This document shows, one piece after another, positions 26,191 to 37,389 of a stretch of 64,000 nucleotides of DNA. The stretch's first letter is position 1. Each line of letters starts with the position of its first letter. The translations under genes were made by a program, and so were the position numbers. The notes beneath the pieces were generated by a model. That model saw only the letters and a program-made list of their open reading frames with translations, made no database searches and was not told the origin of the DNA. The stretch lies in the NCBI GenBank assembly GCA_025677835.1, contig JAIXMR010000120.1:1-64000 (forward strand), written 5' to 3'. Origin of the DNA: Sporodiniella umbellata (taxonomy: Eukaryota > Mucoromycota > Mucoromycetes > Mucorales > Rhizopodaceae).

Positions 26191-27053
26191 TTCTAAATAG
26201 AAAAAGAGGGAAGGATACAAGTTTGAAACAAGAGTTCGTGTAAATTCAATTTAAAGTCCGAAAAAGGTAAAATAGAAATAATGTAGATAGATGCCTAACA
26301 AAACTAAAAATATACTGTACAGTTTTGTTATTTGAGACACTAGTGGTTTTCTGAGTGCTCATAGCTGCTTTTTTTTCTGTTTTTGTATATTAACTAAAAT
26401 GGATAATTTGACAAAATTAAAGAGCGCTAAAATATGTCAGTACAATAGTCAGAAAACTAGTGTATTTCGCTAAAATCATAAAAAGTTAGTAAGTGTTGTA
26501 TCTATTTTCCAATTCAAAAACCACTCTAAGTTTGTAGAAAGCATCAAAAATAACGATAGCTGTTAGGACATGGCCCTTTTCCACACTTACTCTTATAGGC
26601 TGCCACGCTATCAATATACGTACAGAAATGCGCATTCACTACACCGCTGAGCCTGAAACTAAAAGTACAACACTACTGTCGAAAAAGCTTTGATGTGAAA
26701 CCAAAAACGAGGGCAAAATCTAGCTTTTTTTATATTACACTTCTGGGATAATAAAGAAAGAATAGCTACCTTATATTGAGGTGTATTCAAAACTGATTGG
26801 CATTGCTTCGTAGACTTTTTTGTTGACTATCAAGCTCCAGATTTTTACACATCATCTTATTTTTTAAATTTAACATACAACTTTTTTTTTAAGCCTTCAA
26901 ATGCGAAGTAAAAAAAAAAGCGTTTAGAAAAAAAAAGAGAAACCAAGGAATTCATTTAAGAAATAGACGTTTGAATATCTCAATAAGATATGATATTTAG
27001 CTTAGCAAATTGTCATTCACTTGTATCCTCTATCGCCGACACTTTATACTTCA

Positions 27054-27090
<37 letters not shown>

Positions 27091-28568
27091 TCACGCTTGC
27101 TACGCCTAAACCATACTTTTTTTTCATTCAAAAGAAAATTTAAAGCAGTCCAAGAATCTTTTCAAGTCAAATTTGTATTTTTTGATATTTTCTGCAGTCA
27201 ACAGAAAAATACCAGCAAAAAAAAAAGAGTACTAGCCAAAAAAAAAAGGAGCAAAAACACATCAGTGAAAACATCAGTCAATAGAAAGCATAAGTGAACA
27301 TATACAAGAAATTCTCGAAACAACTTTAAAGCCAATCAACCAAGATCAAAGATTTAGTTTCCACAAGCAGTCGCTTAGCAACAATGATTTGTTCGTTCAA
27401 AATTCAATGAATAGCTCCTGTTTCTTACATCAATGCTATTTGCTGGTTTAAGAACTTAGCAAAAACCAAACGCTTTGTCTTTAAAATAAGGTCTAGAAAC
27501 AGGGGTATTCAGGGGAATATGGCGAATGAAAAGCGGTTTCCGATTTAAATATTGCCTTTTAAAGAAATAATTAATAGCAAGGGATCAAAGGCTGACTTCA
27601 AGTCAAAGGCAGAAGTCACTATAAAAATAACTTTTTATTAACCTTAAACAAAAGCATTAATTTACATTTATTTTATTTGGATAATATTGATTTTAGTAGT
27701 TATTTAAGTAAAAAAAAAGTAGTAGGAACGAAAAATTTTACTGCTACACCTTACTGGCTGCTTGCCCGTAGTCTATCCACACATAGGTGTAAGTATCTTG
27801 GGACCAACAATAGTACAATTTTTAAGGTTACCCAGTTAGCCATATATGCGATCTGGGTTTTTTTAAATGATATGCTTTATGACAAAGTATAGTTTTATTT
27901 GCAAAACAATGTGGATTTTTGAAAACTAGTTGCTTATATGGAGCCTTGAGCCAAACGTTTCCGAGGCATGTACAGAGCCTTAAGTGTTGGTAGCGTTTGT
28001 TAGTGATGTTATAGCACTCGTTGTCAGCTCTCTTCTCGATAAATTCAAATAGGCTATTGGCTAATGTTAATCCTAAAAGGTTCAAAATAATTTTTGTCCT
28101 TTGAAAACTATCAAAAAAAAAACATCTTTTGTAGTAATATTCATTGTGACATTTTTCAGCTAAAAACAGCAAGTATTTAGTAGATCAACATTGTATTTTA
28201 ACGCCACGTGCAATTTTTTTGGCGCAACAAAATAGATCAATGTAAATATCTTGAAAAACTGCGAGTACTTGAAAGCTATTGTTGCTATCAAGCTAGATAC
28301 AAAACTCGGTAAAGATTTCAATTTTTGAAAGATTGTTCGTTAATTACTAAATCCTGTTATATGAAGTATTATGTCTACCAAATACTAAAAGAAAAAAAGA
28401 TAACCAGAGCTCCGTTTCTCTCAGGACGTACAAAAAAAAAAAAAAAGAAAGAAAGAAAATCAGCATCTCTTTTCTTGCTGTAGATTTCAAAGCACTAAAT
28501 TGATGTGATATCGTCCCGCTTTAGTAATGTGTAGGTTTTAAAAGAAAAATAAAAAATGTATGATTTGT
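26191..28568. other. Gene-poor intergenic region
   Basis: No supported gene. A (TA)n tract lies near 27058-27088. The ORFs at about 27010-27297, 27677-27892 and 27828-28172 have no recognisable motifs or plausible splice partners. Confidence 0.5.
27057..27087. repeat. (TA)n microsatellite
   Basis: About fifteen uninterrupted TA dinucleotides in intergenic DNA. Confidence 0.9.
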
Positions 28569-29635
28569 TTAATTTGTGTATGAAATATTTCCGTCTTCGT
28601 TTTCTTGCTCCCATTCAAACCCTTCTTCCATATCTTCGATATCCCCAACATCAGACTCATCCTCAAGATCAGAAACAAATTCCGCATCCTACAATGAAAA
28701 TTTGTGTTAACGCTTGGGGTTTTTTTTTTTTTTGAAAAATCAAAACAAATCCGTACCTCGTCTTCTTCCTCTTCTTCGTCAAAAGCATTTTCATCGTCTT
28801 CATCCGATTCGTCTTCTTCAGCATCCTCGAGTTCGTCGTCCAAAATCTTTTGCCAGATTTCTTCGTTTACATTGAGCGGTGCGTCGCCGTATGCCTTGCT
28901 CTTTAATCGGTCAATCAACTCCTTTTCAATAGATTTTTCTATTCGCGCAGCAGCCTCTGCCTTACGCTCACGGTTGTTTTCACGACGTTCCAATTTTTTC
29001 TTGATACCAATTAATTGAGGTCGTTCACTGAAAAAAACAAACAAGTTAGTATTTTGGTTTTCGATCTCAACTATTAAACACTTACTTTTCTTTGAGCTTC
29101 AGTTTACGCATACGGATTAAATATTGTGTGATTTTAGTAAGACGCTGTTTACATTTGTGTGATAGAAAGTTGGGCCAGTATTTTAATTCACTATCAATCT
29201 AAAAAAGAGAAAGAAAGGATAAGTATACCTATTTACTTTTTTAGTTCAGACTGTGTTATCTTACCTGACTCAAGGCTTGGGCATAGTTCTTTGAAAGCTT
29301 CTTTCTTTCCCACATCTTAGCAGGCGAATGAGCTCTTTCAGGTGTTTTCATGTATAAATAGACAATGCCTTTTTCTTCTCTAATAGTTGCATATCTACTA
29401 TTGGCCAGAGGACAAGATTGTCTATTACATAGGCCAGTGACATTGTATTGATTACGACAGAAGTTGGCCTGTGTAGTTCTAGTATAGAAATAAAAAAAGA
29501 CGAAAAAAAAACACCCCAGGTATATTAGTTAAGTCTGTGCTCTCCTTTCATGTATTTTCAAAGCAAAACCTACTTGACTTTATAAGAGCAGAACTGCTGA
29601 TTTATCACTTGCCAAATAACCTCGTCTGATTGCAT
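28569..29635 (-). CDS. MAK16: MAK16, 60S ribosomal subunit biogenesis factor
   Basis: Five exons (29635-29574, 29478-29265, 29198-29086, 29027-28757, 28688-28569) give 259 aa. Family knowledge: Mak16 is a nucleolar protein of early pre-60S particles. The N-terminus [19 protein letters not shown] and the next exon ([27 protein letters not shown], conserved cysteines; [23 protein letters not shown]) match the family closely. The middle exon has [20 protein letters not shown]. The C-terminal third is a long Asp/Glu-rich tail, typical of Mak16, ending [10 protein letters not shown]. All joins are in frame with GT-AG introns of 57-95 bp. The start is certain because the family begins at this methionine. 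Confidence 0.93.
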
Positions 29636-31140
29636 CTCGATCTAAAAGTAAGTTTTTTTTTCTTGAAAAAAGGGAAGCTTTTCTAGAGTTTACTTCTGTC
29701 AAATTTGTGACACTTTTTCGTTTAGTATATAAGCCACTATTTGAGGCACCTACTCCAACAAAACTGGAGGAGTTTAAATAGTGAATGGATTGCCAACAAT
29801 CTATAGCAAAACACTGTCTTGTTATTGTTATTAAGGAACATTTTAGGAACGGAAATATGCCTTTCCCAAGAAAAAGGGATTCAATCTAATTCTATGGGTT
29901 TTTTTTAGCAACAAGTTTACCTCTATGGTTTATTTTCTTAAAAGGAGTACGCCTTTGCAATATGACAGCCTTAACTTTTTCTTGATTTTATTTAAAAGTT
30001 TCGTGAAATAGTAAAAAGAAGACGCATGCTTGTACATGTATAGAAAAAACCCAGTAAAGCGATACTTTTTTCTTTTCTATGTAGGCATGTGAAGGTGCCA
30101 ATTAAACAAAGAATAGAGAGGGGACGCCTGTCTCAAAATAAAAGCAACAAAGCCTTGCAGTAGACCGAGAACAATGAGACACTCAATAACAAAACCCATT
30201 ACCTTTAGTTTTCTTGCACTGCTGACAAACCTTTGGTGTCTATGCTCAAAAATATATGTCTAAGGTTAGTTTTGTACGTTTGTTTGTTTAGTTTTGTATT
30301 TATGCTTATTACGGAAACAATGGAAAAGTATGATCACCCTCAATTATTTTTTGATCTGAGGCAGTGTGAGGTACCTGTCTGAATTTTTCACAGCAACACT
30401 AAGAGGCGAATATCAATCTGAGTGCAAATTTGATGCAGAAGAATGGCAAGAATAAGCAATGGTTTTAGTCCACTAGGATCTATTGTAAAATATCATTCTT
30501 TCAAAAGAGGCGCATTTTATCAATGGATAGTACACAGGGTGAGTTCTAACTTTATATTGTCCATTTTTGTTGTTTCTTAGCAACAAGGGAACCGGAACAA
30601 ACCAACACAAATACATCAACTACATGCGATTTCCAAGGTTATACCTTGTCCTGCAGATAAACTGTGTGTATGCTTTTTTTTTTCGTCGCAGGCCTTTATA
30701 TCTAAAAGCGTTGAGTAGTCCACCTACAATTCTCGGCCATGTAAAAACTTGCTATGAACAAAGAGTACGAGAACGCTCGAATAGCCGGTTGTAAGTGTGG
30801 GGTTGGCAAATTTCAACAAGAGAATAAAAACGAATGGGATTGTTTCACCTGATAGCTAACGGAGTAAAAAAAGGGATGATATGTTTATGCGAACAATGAA
30901 CGCTGCTGTAAAGAGTCTTCTTTGTGTATTCAGACAACATTGTGCCAATCAAATCAGATATCAGATCGAATAGCACCAACATCGAATATTCTTCCCTCCA
31001 GTTTTATTGAAAAAAAAAGGCGACATTGGCTGTTTTCGTCTATATTTTTTTTTTTTTTTCAATGCAAGCTTTTTTACCTCCCGCTATTTTTAACAAGCAT
31101 CTCAATGACCTTTAGCTTTTATCTTTCTTTTTTTTCTTGG
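29636..31140. other. Intergenic region
   Basis: AT-rich DNA upstream of MAK16 up to the target site of the transposon. Short ORFs near 30567 and 30922 have no recognisable content. Confidence 0.5.
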
Positions 31141-31142
31141 TA

Positions 31143-31469
31143 CAGTCATACCTGTAAAAGTTGTCGGTAGTTGAAAAAGTTGTCGGTTACTATAAATATA
31201 AATGTCGATTACTAAAAAAGCAATTGTCGTTTATAAAAAAGGTAATGGTCGAAAATTAGAACATAATTGGCGGTTACTTAGAAATTAAATTGTCGGCAAC
31301 TAAAATAAAAGTGTCGAAAAAATAAAATCCAGTTGTCTGTACTGAGATAACTGTTGTTTAGGTCTATGAGTTCATGTAATAGCTTCTGCAAGATACCATA
31401 GCTTTGTATGTAAAGTTTATTTCTTTCTTTTTAAGAGTTGTAATGTCAAATGTCTTTTTTTTCGCAAGG
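31143..31469 (+). repeat. Left terminal inverted repeat of the transposon
   Basis: 327 bp, identical by eye to the reverse complement of 32358-32684. It contains about eight degenerate repeats of a TGTCGGTTACT-like core, and its inner end overlaps the start of the transposase reading frame (ATG at 31443). Confidence 0.92.
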
Positions 31470-32410
31470 ATGGACAAGATAGTGTCCTTAATGAACAGGG
31501 AAAAAAAAACTTTCGATCCTCAAATCACAGATCCCAAAGTTGTTCTTGAGGCAGCCACTAGCCAAAGCAAATGTTTAGCTCTAAAAGCTGCAGAAAGAGT
31601 CTTTCAAGAAAAGGTTCTCAAGTAAATAAAGGTTATTAAATCAACTAAAAAATACACTATCTACATCGACAAAGAACTAGAAAAATTCATAGACTTAATG
31701 ATAGAAGCAACTGAAGAGCGAGGTAATATTGCAAATTTTTTGAAGCAGCTTGGTACCAACTCACGTACGGTAGAAGGATGGTGGAAAAACTACCAAACAA
31801 GTGAGGAGGCACCATATAAAAAGACGGCAAACAATGGTCCAAAAAGCTCTATTACTACTGACCATGAAGAGTATATAGAGCGTCTAATTGATCGAAACCC
31901 TCAAATATTTGCTGAAGATATAATAGATGGCTTGACTAGGAAGTTTGAAGGTTTTTTTATTTCTGTATCCCGATTAAACCAGTATTTGAAGAACAACATG
32001 TATATCAGTGTATATTTGAGGCCAAAAAAAGAAACTCCAGAGAACTTAAACACAAGGTATCAGTGGTTTATGGAATGAAAAGACTCAATTCTAAGCTACA
32101 CAAAGAATTGTGTGTTCATAGACGACGCATATTTCAATATTAACATGCGGAGGAGTTGGGCAAAATCAGTGAGAGGAACTCCTGTCGTTGTCCAAGTCCC
32201 AAAATCAAGGTCACCATCTCACATAACAATTGGCGCAATTCATATCTTCATTCTACTCCATTTGTTATTTCAAAACCACAATCCAAATCCGATAGAAGAC
32301 CCCAGAACAGAAAGAATGATGATAGTAAGAAACGAGCAGCATCTGAGTCTTGTCCACCCTTGCGAAAAAAAAGACATTTGACATTACAACTCTTAAAAAG
32401 AAAGAAATAA
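31443..32410 (+). pseudogene. Broken Tc1/mariner (IS630-type) transposase
   Basis: Fragments in order: an N-terminal piece starting MSNVFFFARMDKIVSLM at 31443 and stopping at 31625; a helix-turn-helix-like block at 31698-32078 (NIANFLKQLGTNSRTVEGWW; DRNPQIFAEDIIDGL; ISVSRLNQYL) that ends in a stop after RYQWFME; and a catalytic-core piece from 32112 (VFIDDAYFNINMRRSWAKS; RGTPVVVQVPKS; HITIGAIH), which holds the first-D strand of the core. After TIGAIH the reading changes to low-complexity sequence, so the region that should carry the second and third acidic catalytic residues is absent: an internal deletion besides stops and frame changes. The product cannot be an active transposase as read. 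Confidence 0.8.
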
Positions 32411-32684
32411 ACTTTACATACAAAGCTATGGTATCTTGCAGAAGCTATTACATGAACTCATAGACCTAAACAACAGTTATCTCAGTACAGACAACTGGAT
32501 TTTATTTTTTCGACACTTTTATTTTAGTTGCCGACAATTTAATTTCTAAGTAACCGCCAATTATGTTCTAATTTTCGACCATTACCTTTTTTATAAACGA
32601 CAATTGCTTTTTTAGTAATCGACATTTATATTTATAGTAACCGACAACTTTTTCAACTACCGACAACTTTTACAGGTATGACTG
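32358..32684 (-). repeat. Right terminal inverted repeat of the transposon
   Basis: Reverse complement of the left repeat. Read in the transposase direction, its inner end is open and supplies a basic C-terminal tail (LRKKRHLTLQLLKRKK, stop at 32410). Confidence 0.92.
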
Positions 32685-32898
32685 TAGTTCCTTGTCACTT
32701 TTTGCTGTATTTGAAATCAACCACTGCAACAAAAAAAAAAAAAAAGAAATAAGCAAACATTTATCCCCACCCCTCCTCTCTTTGTCAGTATCTTTGTTCT
32801 TGCTTTTGCTTCAACTTTTCTTTTAAACTTTTCTTCTATCCATTTCTCCTTTTTTTTTTTTTTTTAAGAAAAAAACAGCTAGTGCCTCTTTTTTCTAT

Positions 32899-34320
32899 AT
32901 GAGCCTTTTCGAAGAAGAGCAGTTTTTTTTGAACCTTCAGCATCTTGGACAGAATGGAAATGGTTTTTATACATTCACGGGTAACTTATCCTTTTCATTC
33001 TTCTTTCCACCTCCCCTTATTATTCTTACCGCTTTACCCTTTTCTTTGGGATACAGCAATATGGCATTTTGTTTACATCGTTTATAGATGAATCGGATCA
33101 ACATTTCAGTACAGCAGTCAAACAAGCAAATATGGAAGAAAACGGCAACGGCTACCAAATAGAATTGTCACATTTTGATGTAGGTTCTTTTTTTCTTTTT
33201 TTCTTTTTAAATTTAATTGACAATTGCTCTTTAATAAATACAAAGTTATTCACTACTTTATTTCTATTTTTTTCCTTCAAACACACACGCACATACACAG
33301 AACTCTTCTTCGACATTTAGTGCACAAATAATAGAATCGACAGATGAATACGAATGTTTTTTGACTTTTGATAAAGAAAGCGGAGTAAGCGTCCCATTCT
33401 GTGTATAGAAAGAGCCAACTAAATACCAAACGTGTTTTTTTCTTTCCAAACAAACAAACAAAACGTATATTACAATAGACCTATTCACTTGAGCGTTTAA
33501 TAGCACAGATCGATTTAAACCCTAGCAGATCAACGGGTCAGCAAGACGAATTTGATTTTGATCTATCGCGTGATATGGACGAGATCTTGAATAGCCAAGA
33601 TGAGGATGATGACGAAAGTCAAAAGAACGTGGCCGAAGACGACGATGACGACGACGACGACGAGGAGGAGGAGTCTGGAGACGGTTCTGAAGATGGTTCT
33701 GAAGACGGTTCTGAAGAAGACGAAAATGAGGAAGAGGAGGATTCTGATGATAGTCATGATGTATTTGAAGAAATCCTTCCTGTTGCGCCCAGTACGCAGT
33801 ACAGTCCATATACAAACGCTGCCCCTAGTCCACTATCACCTAGATACCAATCTGAAGCAGCAAACAGGTATACACCCGAATTTCACGCTCGATCACCTAC
33901 GCCCCTAGAGGGAGACTCGGATCATTCAGAAATAGTAGGTTTTGAGCCAGGATTCCGCGCGCCACAGGAAGAGAGCTCAGATTCTGAAAGCGGGAGTGAA
34001 GACGAAAACGAAGATGATGATGACGATGATCTGGACTCCTTAGCAAACGATCTGAACATGACTCTTACCACAGGCGTAGCATCTGCACCCGATTCTCCTC
34101 GGCCTAATTATATTCTTGAAAATAACAATACAAACCATCATTCGCCTGTAACCACCCAACCGCATAATGCAGGGCCAATGTCTCTACGCGCCTTATTTAG
34201 TAAATATCACCTGTTTAAAGAAAAATAAGGTTGTACTGAACAATAGCTTTTGTTATAGATGATGGTGAGGAAGAAGAAGAAGAAGAAGGCGAAAGTCAAT
34301 CCAACTCGGACAGTGACTAA
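32899..34320 (+). CDS. Probable ELL-associated factor (EAF family) transcription elongation protein
   Basis: Five exons (32899-32980, 33088-33179, 33301-33384, 33479-34199, 34259-34320) join in frame to 346 aa. Family knowledge: EAF proteins partner ELL to stimulate RNA polymerase II elongation. The N-terminal about 110 aa follow the EAF pattern: an FYTF start, YQIELSHFD, then YECFLTFDKESGTYSLERLIAQI, matching the family's D-x-L-I-F-D-x-x-T-G-x-F-x-L-E-K-L block. The rest is an acidic, Ser-rich transactivation-like tail with long Asp/Glu runs and Ser-Pro sites, ending GESQSNSDSD. The first splice is the least certain; an alternative acceptor at 33058 would give QYGILF but breaks the frame with exon 1. 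The gene starts 213 bp from the transposon's right end. Identification rests on one block. Confidence 0.6.
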
Positions 34321-34550
34321 TTAACTACGTATTCCCCCATCCCTCCCTTTCTTGCCCTCTTTTTGTTTCCATCTCAATCCATCACCCACCCCTTTTATTT
34401 TCTTTTATTTATTATTAAAGCCATGTCACTATCCTGGTACGAACACCTGGAAATTACAAACACTCTTTCCCTTATACACCGCACTATCTCATACACACAC
34501 ACACACACAAATACACACACACACACACACACAAATACACACACACACAA

Positions 34551-34597
<47 letters not shown>

Positions 34598-34912
34598 TAT
34601 ATTTTCTTTCACTTTTCCCCCTTTATTTTTTAATATTTTTTACTTAAAAAAGTTATCATTAGATCATGTTTCTTTAGCAGAAAGAAAAAGAAAGAAAAGA
34701 AAAAGCTTGGTTAAATAAAAGAATAGGATACTGAGTGTCCTAAAAAAAACGAAACGTTTTTCAACCTATTGGCTTTAAAAGGCAATCCTGGCATTTTAGA
34801 TATTATTTATAAAACCACGCCTAGGCTGGACTGTTGTATGCGTTATTCTATAGAAAGTTATTTTCAACTTGCAAAAAAAAAAAAAAAAACACGGACATAT
34901 TTAGGTGTTTAT
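34321..34912. other. Intergenic, convergent, with CA microsatellite
   Basis: Lies between the 3' ends of the EAF-like gene (+) and RPC3 (-). It includes a (CA)n array and A-rich DNA. No gene seen. Confidence 0.6.
34491..34591. repeat. (CA)n microsatellite
   Basis: About 100 bp of ACACAC with three regularly spaced AAATAC interruptions, ending near GCACAC. It lies just downstream of the EAF-like stop codon, probably in or near its 3' UTR. Confidence 0.9.
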
Positions 34913-36823
34913 TTAAAAGTCACGCAAGATCATAATTACACTGCCAATTCTTGCCTTGGCTACTTCTAACCTTTCCATTACTTTTTTCATTTGTTCGATT
35001 TCTTTCTTTTCTGGGTCGCTCAACAGGTCAGGGTTTTCCAAGACATCCTTACGGTTCATTTTGTTCACAAGACGTTCACGGATACGTAGCTCGTGCTGCT
35101 TGCGCTGTTGAAGGTTGCAGACAATACGGTAAGCATCCACCAAGACTTCACTATAACACTTTTCTGCAGGGACATACCAGAGATAGAAGCATCGACCGGG
35201 AGCGCGATCTGCAGTTCTGGGTACCTCTTGAATCTCAACGAAGCCCTTGGTCATCAAAAGAGCAAGTTTTTCTCGAGTGTCTTTGGCAGGCAACATGGCC
35301 AGTTTCTGTACCTGAGATTCTTCCAGTTTGCCTTTTTCCATCAATATTTTCAAAATACGACAGGTGGCGACACCGTAACGTTCACGGACCAACCCTTCTA
35401 CAATCTGGCGTTTCATGGTTTGTCTGAGCTTCTCAAAGTTCACAGCAAAATGGTTAGCACCTCGATCATCTTTGGATTTCACAAAACCGGCCGGATCCAT
35501 CTTGAGTAAGGAGATATAACCACGGATGGTTTCTTGTAAACTGGGTTTTTTGTTGGGCTCGAGTGGATCTTTGGGTAGCACGATATCGCCACGAGATACC
35601 ATGTCGGTTTTCGACAACATGTTGGCGATATGTACAGGTGTGGCTGAAGGAGAATCTAGTTCCTTGATTGATTTGATCTTGTCCTTGCCATAGTCGAAAA
35701 AGGCTTTGACAACCTGTCCTGCAGAGCGATTGATGCGCTCAGTAGCAAAGTCAATCACCGAGTTGTTTCTAAACATCATGTTAAACTGATCGTAATTGAT
35801 AGAAAAATAGATGTTGGTATCAATCTCTGCTAGTTCCTCTTCTATTTTTTCGTCATGTCCTAATTCCATCAGTGCTGCTCTCTAGAGTCTATGATTAGAC
35901 ACCAAAAAACACATAGAAAGAGAAAAGTCTACCTTTCTCTGCTCCTCTAAAGGGTCGATCGCTTTTCTTTTCATGCCAACAATTTCGTTTGTGCCATACA
36001 GCGAATCGAGATGAGCTTCTGCAGAGAGTTTGGCGCTTGCAATATCTTTTGCTGTCATAATGGTATATTTCTCTTTTTCTTTTTCAGTTTGGTCCAAAAG
36101 ACGATCCATAGAAGATCGACTATGCTCAGGGAGAACAGCTTTGATGTATCTCTCAGTAACAAGACGAGTGAAAGTCTGTTGGTATTTTTCCGTTTCTATT
36201 AAAGTGTAAATAACTGAAAAAAAAAAAAAAAAAAATAGAGTGGGTTTATGTACAAGAACACTTTACGCCCTTTTTTCAAATTTTCTTTCACCCATTGAAT
36301 TACATTAGGTAAAGTCAAACGACCGTTTAAAAACAAGAGTTTACAGATAGTTTCTCCCTTTGAAGAAGTTAGTTGAAGAGTTTCCTTTATATCGATTATA
36401 CCTCTTTTCCATAGTTGTCATGAGCCACACGCAAAATGGCTCCTAGATTGAGTCGGTACATGACCTTGACTGGATCGATGGAATAATAGGTGGGTTCGAT
36501 TTTTCCCTCTAAAGCTTCTGAAAAAAACACAAGACCATGTTGAATTAAAACAATCAAACTTTCTTTCACTTCTTTAGACGTCAGTCGAGTAAAACGATGA
36601 ATGTCGGGGTATGTTAATCGACCTTTCAAAAGTAAGTGGTAGGATACTTTCTATAATAAAATTTATGCGTCAACAGAGAAGTGCACAAGGAAAGATGTAA
36701 AAAAAAAAAAAAGAGTGAATCTCGTGTTTTTTTATTAGTTGTTATTGTTGTTAATATTACAGAAACAAAAGGTCCAAAGTCTTCTAACAGGATCTCTTTA
36801 CATAATCTAGCTTCGAAAGACAT
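34913..36823 (-). CDS. RPC82: RNA polymerase III subunit RPC3 (RPC82/C82)
   Basis: Five exons (36823-36761, 36650-36402, 36357-36267, 36213-35933, 35881-34913) join to 550 aa. Family knowledge: C82 with C34 and C31 forms the Pol III subcomplex that recruits TFIIIB and opens the promoter. The N-terminus MSFEARLCKEILLEDFGPFVS and LLLKGRLTYPDIHRFT form the first winged helix. The second repeat (GETICKLLFLNGRLTLPNVIQWV) follows. The large last exon carries the later winged helices (VVKAFFDYGK; VEGLVRERYGVATCRILKIL; QVQKLAMLPAKDTREKLALL; YVPAEKCYSEVLVDAYRIVCNL) and the C-terminal coiled coil. The length matches the family. The intron before 36213 ends in a long poly-T tract. Identification is firm. 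Confidence 0.93.
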
Positions 36824-36966
36824 GATGCGACAGATTAAAAAAAAAAAAAAAAAAACGGAAAAAAAATATATCTAAACCAAAAAAAAAGTAAATGAAATTT
36901 GAGGCTTGTATGATTTATCAACAAATCCCTTGCCAAAAAAAAAGAAGAAAAAAAAAATACAAATTT

Positions 36967-37275
36967 CTAATAGTTGATACGAGCAAAGCGAGGTCTTTCT
37001 AGTTTTACTTGAGGCATGGGGTATCTTTCTTGATCTGAAATCACCAAAGGTTTCATAGTACTTTTGATTTCTTTTAGATAAATGCCCCTGGATTTGAGTT
37101 CGTGACGACCGTCATCTATTGAGCTGTTGCGAGGTAAGATGGATGCATTTCCTAGAGAGAAAGAAGAAGGAGGATAGCGAGTGGAGAGTAAAGAAGAAAT
37201 CCAACAGGCTAGTTTTTCTTTGGGTTGAATAAAAGTTTGGTTTTTTGAAAACAGAGGGGAATTAGAACGAACCAT
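36967..37275 (-). CDS. Small hypothetical protein (102 aa)
   Basis: An intronless ORF from ATG at 37275 to TAG at 36967, between RPC82 (starts at 36823) and the lipase gene (stops at 37390), same strand. The sequence is not low complexity (KLACWISSLLSTRYPPSSFS; RYPMPQVKLERPRFARINY), is moderately basic, and has no signal peptide or membrane segment that I recognise. A poly-T run in plus orientation (37287-37306) lies just upstream of the start. It may be a genuine lineage-specific small gene, or an unspliced part of a larger one. I do not recognise the family. Confidence 0.4.
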   Translation of the reverse strand: MVRSNSPLFSKNQTFIQPKEKLACWISSLLSTRYPPSSFSLGNASILPRNSSIDDGRHELKSRGIYLKEIKSTMKPLVISDQERYPMPQVKLERPRFARINY

Positions 37276-37389
37276 AGAATGCTTTTTTTTTTTTTTTTTT
37301 TTTTTGGAGGAAGAAAGAATAAAGAAAAGAAAAACGCACACACACATACACCCACACACATACATACATACACGTATTTATTGTTGATT

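Larger units (their letters stand above)
31143..32684. mobile_element. Tc1/mariner-like DNA transposon, 1542 bp, long-TIR, non-autonomous
   Basis: The ends are CAGTCATACCTGTAAAAG on both sides in inverted orientation, flanked by a TA dinucleotide at 31141-31142 and 32685-32686, the target duplication of Tc1/mariner elements. By eye the terminal inverted repeats are identical for 327 bp (31143-31469 against 32358-32684), and similarity continues for about a dozen bases after one A/G mismatch. Inside lies a broken transposase of the IS630/Tc1 DDE type. Perfect long repeats mean recent movement or repeat conversion; a broken gene means movement would need a transposase supplied in trans. The outer about 180 bp of each repeat holds reiterated short motifs (see findings). 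Confidence 0.92.

Noticed and set aside
33522..33908. Alternative-frame ORFs (Arg/Thr-rich, Arg/His-rich) over the acidic region of the EAF-like gene
   Set aside because: They arise from GAC/GAA repeats read out of frame; the acidic frame joins in phase with conserved exons.
34352..34647. Thr-His repeat ORFs
   Set aside because: They are translations of the CA microsatellite.
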